From an uncultured Lachnospiraceae bacterium (GTDB lineage: Bacteria > Bacillota > Clostridia > Lachnospirales > Lachnospiraceae): a DNA stretch of 64,000 bases. A program made the position numbers and the translations under genes. This document shows positions 7,742-16,381 of this stretch, one piece after another. The notes beneath the pieces were generated by a model, which saw only the letters and a program-made list of their open reading frames with translations, did not search any database and was not told where the DNA came from. Position 1 is the first letter of the stretch, and every line of letters starts with the position of its first letter. The DNA lies in contig CAJUPJ010000018.1 in NCBI GenBank assembly GCA_910588655.1, positions 1 to 64,000 of the forward strand, written 5' to 3'.

Positions 7742-9193
7742 ATGTTTGCTGATGAAGGAATTATTAATTTAAAACATGAAGTTTTAAATATGGTTGCGAA
7801 GCTTGCTTTTGAAGGAAAGCTTGAGGAAGAAAGGGACAATATCCCTTATAGGATTATACCAGGCCCTGAACCTGAATTCAGATGCTGTATTTATAAAGAG
7901 CGTGAAATTATAAGGCAGCGTGTAAAACTTGCAGAGGGAAAAGCACCTGGTGAAAAGGATGATGGCAATGTAATACAGGTAATCCCATCTGCATGTGCTG
8001 ACTGTCCTATAGCAAGTTATATTATTACTGATAACTGCCAGAACTGCCTTGGCAAGTCATGTATGAATTCATGTAAGTTTAATGCAATTAAGATGGACGG
8101 AAAGCACCCAAGGATTGACCCTAACCACTGCCGTGAATGTGGCATGTGTGCAAAGGCATGTCCGTTCCACGTTATTGTGCATTTAAAGAGACCATGTAAG
8201 TCAAGCTGCCCGGTAGATGCGATTACATATGATGAGCATGGTATTTCTGTTATTGATGATGAGAAATGCATTAAATGCGGGCAGTGTATACATAAATGTC
8301 CTTTTGGGGCAATAGGTTCTAAAACATATATTGTAGATGTAATTAATGCAATTAAATCAGACAGGCCGGTTTATGCACTTGTTGCACCTGCTATTGAAGG
8401 CCAGTTTGAAAATGGCATTACAATGGCAAGCTGGCGTAAGGCACTTAAAGCAACAGGCTTTACAGACATGGTAGAAGTCGGGCTTGGCGGTGATATGACA
8501 ACATCAAGCGAAGCAGAAGAATGGTGGGAAGCACACGAAAAAGGTGAAAGAAAGACAACATCATGCTGTCCTGCATTTGTAAACATGATAAGAAAGCATT
8601 TTCCAGAGTCAGCAGACCTTATTTCAACAACAGTTTCGCCTATGTGTGCTGTATCAAGGATGATTAAGGCAAAAGAGCCTGATGCGTATACAGTATTTAT
8701 AGGACCTTGCATAGCTAAGAAATCAGAGGTAGTTGACCAGAAGATAGAAGGTAATGCTGATGCTGTACTTGCATTTAGCGAACTTCATGCAATAATGCTT
8801 GCGGTTGATACTGAACACTTTGATGATGTGGACGGATACCAGGAAGCGAGCAAGTTTGGCAAGAGATACGGCAATGCAGGCGGTGTAACAGCTTCAGTAA
8901 TAGAATACCTTAATGAAACAGGACGTGACGGTTCTGCACTTTCAGTATGCCAGGTAAGCGGCACTACAGAATGTAAGAAAGCATTGTTACAGCTTAAAGT
9001 AAACAAGCTTAAGGAAGACTTTATTGAAGGAATGGCTTGTGAAAACGGATGTGTAGGCGGCCCTAGCTCATATGGTGTATATCCTAAGTTTAAAAAGAGC
9101 AGGGACGACATGATAGAAACAGCAGATGCAAGAAGCATAACAGAGAACCTTAAAAACTATGATATGGCTTCTTTCTCAATGCACAGGGAATAA
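7742..9193 (+). CDS. monomeric [FeFe] hydrogenase, group B-like, with ferredoxin-type domain
   Basis: Predicted cytoplasmic H2-producing or H2-consuming enzyme linked to ferredoxin. Residues about 80-190 hold several Cys clusters for [4Fe-4S] centres (CRECGMCAKACPF, CIKCGQCIHKCPF). The H-cluster motifs follow: L1 as TSCCPAF near 275, L2 as GPCIAKK near 321, L3 as MACENGCVGGP near 431. The CCP form of L1 and the short L3 point to the group B branch and not the classic HydA1. The length is 483 aa. AGAGGAGG precedes the ATG. The maturases HydE/F/G are not in this window. A hybrid kinase gene starts 4 bases after its stop. Confidence 0.85.
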   Translation: MFADEGIINLKHEVLNMVAKLAFEGKLEEERDNIPYRIIPGPEPEFRCCIYKEREIIRQRVKLAEGKAPGEKDDGNVIQVIPSACADCPIASYIITDNCQNCLGKSCMNSCKFNAIKMDGKHPRIDPNHCRECGMCAKACPFHVIVHLKRPCKSSCPVDAITYDEHGISVIDDEKCIKCGQCIHKCPFGAIGSKTYIVDVINAIKSDRPVYALVAPAIEGQFENGITMASWRKALKATGFTDMVEVGLGGDMTTSSEAEEWWEAHEKGERKTTSCCPAFVNMIRKHFPESADLISTTVSPMCAVSRMIKAKEPDAYTVFIGPCIAKKSEVVDQKIEGNADAVLAFSELHAIMLAVDTEHFDDVDGYQEASKFGKRYGNAGGVTASVIEYLNETGRDGSALSVCQVSGTTECKKALLQLKVNKLKEDFIEGMACENGCVGGPSSYGVYPKFKKSRDDMIETADARSITENLKNYDMASFSMHRE

Positions 9194-9197
9194 AAAT

Positions 9198-11612
9198 ATG
9201 TTATATGAATCTGGTAACGATACTGTATGTGGAAGTGCAGTCTGCCAGAAAACAACAGACGGGGTTGTGCTGGTGACGGCAACCCCGTCTGTTGTAAAAC
9301 TGGCTTGTGGTGAAGGCAAAGGGCTTGAAGATTTAAAAAAGGAAAATATATTTAATGGAATACATCCTGATGATTTAGAAATGGCAAAGCAGGTACTAAA
9401 CACTGCATTTGATAAAGGTGAGAGTTCTGAATGTAATTTCCGCAGGATAGATGCTGCTACGGGCAGGTATGTATGGTTTTATGGAAGCTGTATGCCATTA
9501 AAACAGGCAGACGGGTCTGTCTATGTTTTTTGTACATTTGTGGATATAAGCAGGCAGAAGAAAATAGAAGAAGAACTTGCAGAGAGCAGAAGGCAGGGCA
9601 ATGAAACTGCCATGAATTTAAGCAAGCTTTACAACGAGGAAATTATGCGGCTTAGTACGTTTTATGACGGATATACATGCATAATACGCTATAACTTAAA
9701 TAAAAACTGTGTTGAGTGCATGAAGGGTGAAACGTTGTCAGGACTTATAAAAGTTGGAATGTCACTTGATGAGTGTAGTGAAAAAACAGAGTATTTCCTA
9801 AGAAATGAAAAAGCTATAGATACATTTTTCAATATTTTTGACAGGGAGAAAATGTTATCATTATTTAATTCTGGCAAAAGGACGCTTACTACACAGATGC
9901 TATTCAGCCTTGATGATAAAACAGGCACACTTTTTGCACGGTTTAACGTAACAATGAAAGAGAACCCATATACAAATGATATAATAGTATTTGCAATAGA
10001 AGAGGATGTAACAACAGAAATCCTTACAGGTACTGCTTTCCAGAACATTGCCTCAACAGAATTTATATCAATACTTTGTGTAGATATTGAAAAGAACAGG
10101 TATTTCTGCTGTATTACATCAGAACCCGACATGTACCTTAATACAGGCAGGTATGGGCGCAACGGGGAATTCAGCACTACAATGCGCAGGATTTTTTATA
10201 ATATACCAGGTGTTTCAGAAGACCGCAGGGATGAGTTCTTAGAAAACCTGGACTCTAAAGTTATAAAAGAAAAGCTGTCTGCTTCATCGGAATATGTTTT
10301 TTATTACAGCCGTACTGTAAATGGTGCAGACAGGCGTTATAAAATAAGCATAAGATGGCTTGACAGGACACATAACCTTGTGATTATTGCAAAAAAGGAT
10401 GTTACTGATACAGTCCATGCAGAACAGAAAAAAGAAAAAATGCTTTCAGATGCCCTTGAAGATGCAAAAAGGGCAAATGAAGCCAAAACGGTTTTCTTAT
10501 CAAATATGAGCCATGATATGAGGACACCGCTTAATGGTGTTATAGGTTTTACTAATCTTGCAATAGAAAGCAATAGTGTAGAAGAAAAGGACGAGTATCT
10601 CGAAAAAATTAAAATATCAGGTGAATTTTTAGTGCAGCTTATAAATTCCACACTTGATTTAAGTAAAATAGAAAGCCATAAAATGACGCTTATACCTGAT
10701 TATGCTGAGTGGAATGGCATACTGGAAAGTGTTATTAATTCAGTGCAGGCAGAAGCAGATAAAAAAGGAATAAAGCTGGCTGCAGATACATCAAAATGTG
10801 GTTATAACGGTATGGTATATGTAGACAGCCTAAGGTTTAAACAGATATTTTTAAATCTGCTTTCTAATGCAATAAAGTTTACCCAGAAAGGTGGTACAGT
10901 CCAGTTTATTGCTGAATTTTTGCATAAAACTATAAAAGGCTGTAACTGTAAAATCACAGTATGTGACAATGGTTCTGGCATGAGCAAAGGGTTTGCAAAA
11001 AAGGCGTTTGACCCATATTCACAGGATGAAACAAGGGCAGTAACAAGAGTGGAAGGTACAGGTCTTGGGCTTTCAATTGTTAAAAACCTTGTTGATATGA
11101 TGAATGGTTTTATTGAGCTTGAAACTGAGGAAAATGCAGGTACACAGTTCACAATATATCTGCCTGTCCAGAAAGCAGGCGGTATTCCAGATAAAACAAA
11201 AGGAGTGCAAAAAAGCAACAGGAAGCAGCTTGCAGGAATGACCGTGCTCTTATGTGAAGACCATCCTGTAAATACAGACCTTATAAAACTTATATTGGAA
11301 AATTCCAGTATAAATACAGTATGTGCAGGGAATGGCAGGGAAGGCGTTGATATTTTCAGTTCGTCAGATACAGGACATTTTGATGCAGTCCTTATGGATA
11401 TATGTATGCCATTTATGGATGGCATTGAGGCAACAAAGGCAATAAGGGAATTAGACAGGGAAGATGCAAAGAAAGTACCTGTTATAGCAATGACTGCCAA
11501 TGTGTTCCATGAAGACAGGGAGAAATTATTTGAAGCAGGCATGACAGGTTTTCTGTCAAAACCTGTTGACGTAGAAATGCTATTTAAGACACTTGAAGAA
11601 CAGTGCCTGTAG
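9198..11612 (+). CDS. PAS-containing hybrid sensor histidine kinase / response regulator
   Basis: 804 aa, apparently soluble. The N-terminal 120 residues form a PAS_3-like domain (HPDDLE ... WFYGSCMPLKQADG ... FVDISRQKK). A second sensor region spans about 140-420. Next come HisKA with SHDMRTPLNGVIGF (His about 439), HATPase with NLLSNAIKFT and GTGLGLSIV, and a C-terminal receiver with CEDH and VLMDICMP (Asp about 734). No DNA-binding output domain follows, so the phosphate must pass to another protein. The start at 9198 lies 4 bases after the hydrogenase stop, with a weak AGGGA site. This spacing makes cotranscription nearly certain and suggests the kinase reports on redox state or hydrogen metabolism (inference). 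Confidence 0.85.
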   Translation: MLYESGNDTVCGSAVCQKTTDGVVLVTATPSVVKLACGEGKGLEDLKKENIFNGIHPDDLEMAKQVLNTAFDKGESSECNFRRIDAATGRYVWFYGSCMPLKQADGSVYVFCTFVDISRQKKIEEELAESRRQGNETAMNLSKLYNEEIMRLSTFYDGYTCIIRYNLNKNCVECMKGETLSGLIKVGMSLDECSEKTEYFLRNEKAIDTFFNIFDREKMLSLFNSGKRTLTTQMLFSLDDKTGTLFARFNVTMKENPYTNDIIVFAIEEDVTTEILTGTAFQNIASTEFISILCVDIEKNRYFCCITSEPDMYLNTGRYGRNGEFSTTMRRIFYNIPGVSEDRRDEFLENLDSKVIKEKLSASSEYVFYYSRTVNGADRRYKISIRWLDRTHNLVIIAKKDVTDTVHAEQKKEKMLSDALEDAKRANEAKTVFLSNMSHDMRTPLNGVIGFTNLAIESNSVEEKDEYLEKIKISGEFLVQLINSTLDLSKIESHKMTLIPDYAEWNGILESVINSVQAEADKKGIKLAADTSKCGYNGMVYVDSLRFKQIFLNLLSNAIKFTQKGGTVQFIAEFLHKTIKGCNCKITVCDNGSGMSKGFAKKAFDPYSQDETRAVTRVEGTGLGLSIVKNLVDMMNGFIELETEENAGTQFTIYLPVQKAGGIPDKTKGVQKSNRKQLAGMTVLLCEDHPVNTDLIKLILENSSINTVCAGNGREGVDIFSSSDTGHFDAVLMDICMPFMDGIEATKAIRELDREDAKKVPVIAMTANVFHEDREKLFEAGMTGFLSKPVDVEMLFKTLEEQCL

Positions 11613-11626
11613 CATAAGGAGGAATT

Positions 11627-12217
11627 ATGGCAGGAAAGTATTATGTTGTGCGCAATGGCAGGAAAAATGGCATATACAGGACATGGGATGAGTGTAAGGC
11701 ACAAGTTGATGGTTTTAAAGGAGCAAGTTATAAAAGTTTTAAAACTGAAAAAGAGGCACTGGAATTTCTTTCCGGGGGCATGGCAGCCAGCCAGGACAAC
11801 AGCAATGGTGTAGTAAAAGCCTATGTGGATGGCAGTTTTTATAATGGTGAATATTCATATGGCGTTGTTATACTGCGTGATGGCACAGAAACCTGTTTTT
11901 CGGGAAAAGACAATGACCCGTTGCTTGCAGGAATGCATAATGTTGCAGGTGAAATAAAAGGTGCTGAAGCAGCTATGCGTTATGCCCTGGAAGAAGAACT
12001 TGGGGAAATTATAATATACCACGATTATGAAGGCATTGCAAAATGGTGCCTGGGTGAATGGAAAACCAATAAAGAAGGCACAAAAGCTTATAAAGAATAT
12101 TATAACAGCCTGAAAGATAAAGTAAATATCAGGTTTGTTAAAGTAAAAGGACATTCAAATGATAAATATAATGATATGGCGGATATGCTTGCAAAAAAAG
12201 CATTAGGGCTTATATAA
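11627..12217 (+). CDS. rnhA: ribonuclease HI with N-terminal viroplasmin domain
   Basis: Cleaves RNA in RNA-DNA hybrids. Residues 1-47 are a viroplasmin/RNase H1 N-terminal hybrid-binding domain (KYYVVRNGRKNGIYRTW). The catalytic domain follows, with the acidic residues in YVDGSF, GEIKGAEA, YHDYEG and NDMADMLAKKA. The length is 196 aa. It begins 14 bases after the kinase, with AAGGAGG in between, and ends at a bidirectional terminator. Confidence 0.88.
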   Translation: MAGKYYVVRNGRKNGIYRTWDECKAQVDGFKGASYKSFKTEKEALEFLSGGMAASQDNSNGVVKAYVDGSFYNGEYSYGVVILRDGTETCFSGKDNDPLLAGMHNVAGEIKGAEAAMRYALEEELGEIIIYHDYEGIAKWCLGEWKTNKEGTKAYKEYYNSLKDKVNIRFVKVKGHSNDKYNDMADMLAKKALGLI

Positions 12218-12232
12218 TATAAAACACATTAA

Positions 12233-12269
12233 AAAAAATGCAGGTTTGAAGCCTATGCCTGCATTTTTT
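12233..12269. terminator. bidirectional terminator between rnhA and the convergent kinase gene
   Basis: AAAAAATGCAGG and CCTGCATTTTTT are perfect 12-bp arms with a 13-base loop. The A-run and T-run serve both strands. The stop codon of the minus-strand gene lies in the loop. Confidence 0.8.
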
Positions 12270-12777
12270 CCTTTATCCAGCAGTCAATAGCTTCTGCTGT
12301 TTCTTCAGGTGTAATGTCTGAATTGTCAACCAGGGTAATAGGCGGGCTGGTATTTCCAGCATTATTTATAAACCATGTGTTAAAGTCTTTTGAACTTCTA
12401 ATCCAGTCCTCATCTGTAACATGTCTTCCATCACGCATGCGGTGTTCCATCTGGCTGTCATTGCATACAACTGCAATATAATGTATTTCTGTAAAACAAT
12501 CCCTTTCTGGATGCAGCTCAAACTGTTCAGGGATAGCACATCCGCATAATACAACAGGTTTCCCGGACTGGGAAATATTTGCAGCAACACGCATCCACAG
12601 GCGGCGGTATTCACAATAATTGTCATCAGGGGTATTGTAAATATCATTCCAGAGCAGGTCACTTTCCATGACAATATAATCTTTCTCATTCTGGAAGAGG
12701 ATATTACATGCAGTAGACTTTCCAACACATGAAGCGCCTGTAACAATAAACAAAGGCTGTTTGTTAATATGGGACAT
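12253..12777 (-). CDS. P-loop nucleoside/nucleotide kinase-like ATPase
   Basis: 174 aa with Walker A GASCVGKST near the N-terminus and a mixed alpha/beta kinase-like pattern afterwards. The ATG at 12777 is preceded by AAGGAGT; an upstream in-frame ATG at 12822 overlaps the promoter and is unlikely. The family resembles AAA_33/shikimate-kinase-like ATP-binding proteins, and the substrate is unknown. It is a single-gene unit convergent with rnhA. Confidence 0.65.
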   Translation of the reverse strand: MSHINKQPLFIVTGASCVGKSTACNILFQNEKDYIVMESDLLWNDIYNTPDDNYCEYRRLWMRVAANISQSGKPVVLCGCAIPEQFELHPERDCFTEIHYIAVVCNDSQMEHRMRDGRHVTDEDWIRSSKDFNTWFINNAGNTSPPITLVDNSDITPEETAEAIDCWIKEKMQA

Positions 12778-12813
12778 TGTACCACTCCTTATCTTTTGGT
12801 GATTTTTGTAAAT

Positions 12814-12842
12814 ATAATACACCTTGTAAAATATATAGTCAA
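12814..12842 (-). promoter_or_regulatory. promoter of the minus-strand P-loop kinase
   Basis: Read on the minus strand, TTGACT (12842-12837), 17 bases, TATTAT (12819-12814). It lies 37 bases before the ATG at 12777. Confidence 0.7.
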
Positions 12843-13002
12843 GGTATATTTCCAGTTAATGGGAAATTATCATTAAAACTTCCAGGGTGTTGCCTTTTTT
12901 ATGTTAAATGTGGTATGCTAAAAGTGTATATTGCATTTATAATTTACCTCAATGGGACATATGATAAATTTATAAATGTTACCAGCAGGAATGGAGGACA
13001 AA

Positions 13003-13935
13003 ATGGTTTTTGATAATATTTTAGATGCTATGGGAAATACACCTGTTATAAGGTTAAACCATATAGTGCCAGAAAACGCGGCAGAAATCCTTGTAAAGTT
13101 TGAGGGTCTTAATGTAGGAGGTTCTATTAAGACAAGGACTGCTTATAATATGATATGTGAAGCAGAAAAAAAGGGAATAATACATAAAGATACAGTTATT
13201 GTTGAGCCGACAAGTGGCAACCAGGGTATAGGGCTTGCGCTTACAGGTGCTGTAAAAGGCTATAAGGTGCGTATTATAATGCCTGATTCAGTAAGTGAAG
13301 AAAGAAGGAAACTTATTACACATTATGGTGCAGAGGTTATATTAATCCATGATGATGGCAATATTGGAAAATGTATAGAGGAATGTTTAAATACAGCATT
13401 GGAGATGGCAGAGGACGGCCCGGATGTATTTGTCCCACAGCAGTTTGAAAACCCTGCCAACCCACAGGCACATAAGAACCAGACAGGGGTGGAACTGCTA
13501 GAACAGGCAGGCAAGCCTATTGACGGTTTTTGCTCTGGTATTGGGACAGGAGGCACAATTACAGGGATTGGCAGTGTGTTAAAGGAAGCTAACCCTGGCA
13601 TAGTTATATGGGCGGCAGAGCCTGAACATGCTGCAATCCTTTCTGGAGGGTCTATAGGTACACATATACAGATGGGAATAGGTGACGGTGTAATACCTGG
13701 AATATTAGACCAGGAAATATATAGTGATATATGTATAATTACAGATGACGAGGCAATAAAAACAGCAAAAGACCTGGCTTCCAAAGAAGGCATTATGTGT
13801 GGTATTTCCAGTGGCACTAACGTTGCGGCAGCTATACGTCTTGCAACACAGCTTGGAGCAGGCAGGACTGTTGCAACTATACTGCCAGATACTGCTGAGA
13901 GATATTTTTCCACACCATTATTTGAAAACTGGTAA
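13003..13935 (+). CDS. cysK: cysteine synthase family PLP enzyme
   Basis: About 310 aa, fold-type II PLP enzyme that would make cysteine from O-acetylserine and sulfide. It shows MGNTPVIRLN, the PLP Lys in GGSIKTRTA, PTSGNQGIGLAL, GTGGTITG for phosphate binding and ISSGTNVAAA. Two positions differ from the usual family text: the residue after the PLP Lys is Thr, not Asp (SVKDR), and the substrate loop reads SGNQ, not SGNT. So O-acetylserine may not be the preferred substrate. The start is at 13003, with GGAGG 5 bases upstream. A possible promoter is TTGCCT-18-TATGCT near 12892-12921. Confidence 0.78.
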   Translation: MVFDNILDAMGNTPVIRLNHIVPENAAEILVKFEGLNVGGSIKTRTAYNMICEAEKKGIIHKDTVIVEPTSGNQGIGLALTGAVKGYKVRIIMPDSVSEERRKLITHYGAEVILIHDDGNIGKCIEECLNTALEMAEDGPDVFVPQQFENPANPQAHKNQTGVELLEQAGKPIDGFCSGIGTGGTITGIGSVLKEANPGIVIWAAEPEHAAILSGGSIGTHIQMGIGDGVIPGILDQEIYSDICIITDDEAIKTAKDLASKEGIMCGISSGTNVAAAIRLATQLGAGRTVATILPDTAERYFSTPLFENW

Positions 13936-13983
13936 AGGCAGGCAGAAGCAGGGTTTTTACCAGGTTAAGGAGGTTTTAAGCCT

Positions 13984-14409
13984 GTGGTAAATGAAGAGAA
14001 AACACGTATTATGATTAAAATTGCGAAATACGAGAGTGAACTTGGCACAAAGGTTATAAATGAAGGCGGATATTATAAAACAGATTATGTCCGCCTGCAT
14101 ACATTATCAGTTGTGCTTAACGTTTCTGTTGCTTATATATTTGTGCTGGCATTAGTAGCTTTATACAATATGGATTATATATTCTTAAATTTTGTTACAA
14201 TAAATTATGCTAAATTATTTATTGAAATTTTTATGCCATATATTTCTATTATAATTATATGTGTGCTTGTTTCCAATATTTATTTTACCAGCAAATATAA
14301 AAACAGCCGTGAAGAGATTAAGAAGTATTACACAGAACTAAAGCGTCTTGAACAGTATTATACAGACAGCGGGAAGGAGACGGCAGATGATACAGTTACT
14401 GGTGTTTAG
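13984..14409 (+). CDS. small membrane protein of the cdaA locus
   Basis: 141 aa, GTG start at 13984 after AAGGAGG. A hydrophilic N-terminus is followed by two or three hydrophobic segments (about 40-65, then 75-100) and a charged C-terminal helix that could be coiled coil. I do not recognise the family. It overlaps the next gene by 23 bases and lies in a run that ends with cdaA-cdaR. It may be a membrane partner of c-di-AMP synthesis or cell-wall control (inference). Confidence 0.6.
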   Translation: MVNEEKTRIMIKIAKYESELGTKVINEGGYYKTDYVRLHTLSVVLNVSVAYIFVLALVALYNMDYIFLNFVTINYAKLFIEIFMPYISIIIICVLVSNIYFTSKYKNSREEIKKYYTELKRLEQYYTDSGKETADDTVTGV

Positions 14410-15481
14410 AGAACACTTGCAGAAGTTTTACCAGAAATATTCACTGGTTTTAAACATGTTATTCCGTTTTGCTGCGGGGTATATTGCCTTTTATGCAGCA
14501 GACAGGGTTATAGGTTACAGCCCGCTTTTAAACAGGACATGGGTTGAAGTGCTGGCTGGCTGTATCTCAATGGTATTTCCTGTACAGATGCTTTTGTTCC
14601 TGGTGTCAGTTTTTGTTGTATTACAAATTGCATATGTATCAAGTTATTTAGCAGTTACTACTGCATTGATATTTGCAGCACTGTATTTTATGTATATAAG
14701 ATTCCTGCCTAAACATGGCTTTGTAATACTGTCAATGCCTGTACTGTATGCACTGGATATACCATATGTAGCACCGCTGGTTATGGGGCTTATATCAGCA
14801 CCTGTTTCAATTATGCCTGTAAGTTTTGGTACAATAATATACTACCTTATATCAGACACAGTTTATGTAATAAATACATCTACAGATAATTCAATTAATA
14901 TGTATAAGCTTGTTATCCAGCAGCTTTCAGCAGATACACAGATGTATGTGTCAATATGTATATTTTCTGTTGTAATAATGGCAGTTTATTTTATAAGGAA
15001 CATGAAAGCAGACTATTCATTTGAAATAGCAATATTAGCAGGTTCTTTCCTTAATTTAATACTATTCCTGGGTGTTAATTACCTTATGGATATAAATGTT
15101 AATGTAATGCAGTTTTTAAGCGGGATTGCCATATCATGTTTTATTGCCTGGCTTATACAGTTTTTCAGGCTTCCGCTTAATTATTCAGGTGCAGAGAACT
15201 TACAGTTTGAAGATGATGAGTATTATTACTATGTAAGGGCAGTACCCAAAATGAATATTACTGCTGCAAGAAAGAGAGTCCAGCGCTTTAATTCCCATAA
15301 TGGCAGGGATGGAAATGTTATAGAAACAATAGCTGAAGATGAGGCAGATGGTATTCCGCTTGAGGGAGATGGCGGTTTAAAACAGGATATGGATACAACA
15401 GCCAGGCATGATTTTGAGTTTACAGTATCACTGGACAAGGAAGATCTTGAAGAAATAGAAAAGATGGAAAAAAAGGATTAG
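14387..15481 (+). CDS. polytopic membrane protein upstream of cdaA
   Basis: About 364 aa. At least seven hydrophobic spans fill residues 20-285, then a charged cytoplasmic tail of about 80 residues. The ATG at 14387 follows AAGGAG, and an in-frame ATG at 14348 is less well placed. No family is recognised. It overlaps the preceding gene and ends 15 bases before cdaA, so it is almost certainly cotranscribed with it. Confidence 0.65.
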   Translation: MIQLLVFREHLQKFYQKYSLVLNMLFRFAAGYIAFYAADRVIGYSPLLNRTWVEVLAGCISMVFPVQMLLFLVSVFVVLQIAYVSSYLAVTTALIFAALYFMYIRFLPKHGFVILSMPVLYALDIPYVAPLVMGLISAPVSIMPVSFGTIIYYLISDTVYVINTSTDNSINMYKLVIQQLSADTQMYVSICIFSVVIMAVYFIRNMKADYSFEIAILAGSFLNLILFLGVNYLMDINVNVMQFLSGIAISCFIAWLIQFFRLPLNYSGAENLQFEDDEYYYYVRAVPKMNITAARKRVQRFNSHNGRDGNVIETIAEDEADGIPLEGDGGLKQDMDTTARHDFEFTVSLDKEDLEEIEKMEKKD

Positions 15482-15496
15482 GCAGCAGGAGGGGCA

Positions 15497-16381
15497 ATGG
15501 GTACATTTTTAGAAGATTTTAAAGAATACATCTATTTTTTATCTATACCAAAGATGACAATAGTTGATTTGCTTGAAATAGTAATAATTGCATTTGCGAT
15601 ATACAGTATAATTCTCTGGGTAAAGAATACAAGGGCGTGGAGTCTTGTAAAAGGAATACTTGTGCTGTTTTTATGTTACCTTTTTGCATACCTGCTTGAT
15701 ATGAGTGTTATACTCTGGATATTTGATAAGACAATAGCAATAGGTATTACTGCTGTTATGATTGTATTCCAGCCAGAATTAAGAAGGGCTCTTGAAGAGC
15801 TTGGAAGAAAAAATCTTGTAAAATCAATAATACCATTTGATGACCAGAAAGATAAAAACAAGCGTTTTACTGACAGGACAGTCAATGAAATAGTGAAAGC
15901 GGTTGTAGAACTTGCCAAAGTCAAAACAGGTGCACTTATTATTATTGAAAAAGATATAACGCTTGCTGAATATGAAAGGACAGGTATAAATATTGACTCT
16001 GCTATAAGCAGCCAGCTTCTTATTAATATATTTGAGCATAATACACCCCTGCATGACGGGGCGGTAATTATAAGGGGCAACAGGATTGTTTCAGCAACAT
16101 GTTACCTTCCGCTCTCAGATAACCTGGGACTTTCAAAAGAACTTGGTACAAGGCACAGGGCAGGGGTTGGCATAAGCGAAGTAAGTGACAGCCTTACAAT
16201 TATAGTTTCAGAGGAAACTGGAAAAATATCTGTTGCAACTGGCGGAAAGCTTTTAAGGAATATTGACGGGGAACTTCTGAAAAAGAAAATGGCAGAAATG
16301 CAGGGCAATCCTGCAGATGACAAAAAGAAGCGTTTCAGCTTTAATTTGAAAGCGAGGGGTTCAGGTGAAAAAGGAGAATGA
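15497..16381 (+). CDS. cdaA: membrane-bound diadenylate cyclase CdaA
   Basis: Makes c-di-AMP from two ATP. Three N-terminal transmembrane helices (about 15-100) precede a DisA_N cyclase domain with DGAVIIRG near residue 186 and GTRHRAG near 216, the two catalytic motifs. The length (294 aa) is slightly longer than the Bacillus protein, with a basic C-terminal tail. The gene downstream encodes its usual partner CdaR, and the two overlap by 17 bases. Confidence 0.94.
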   Translation: MGTFLEDFKEYIYFLSIPKMTIVDLLEIVIIAFAIYSIILWVKNTRAWSLVKGILVLFLCYLFAYLLDMSVILWIFDKTIAIGITAVMIVFQPELRRALEELGRKNLVKSIIPFDDQKDKNKRFTDRTVNEIVKAVVELAKVKTGALIIIEKDITLAEYERTGINIDSAISSQLLINIFEHNTPLHDGAVIIRGNRIVSATCYLPLSDNLGLSKELGTRHRAGVGISEVSDSLTIIVSEETGKISVATGGKLLRNIDGELLKKKMAEMQGNPADDKKKRFSFNLKARGSGEKGE

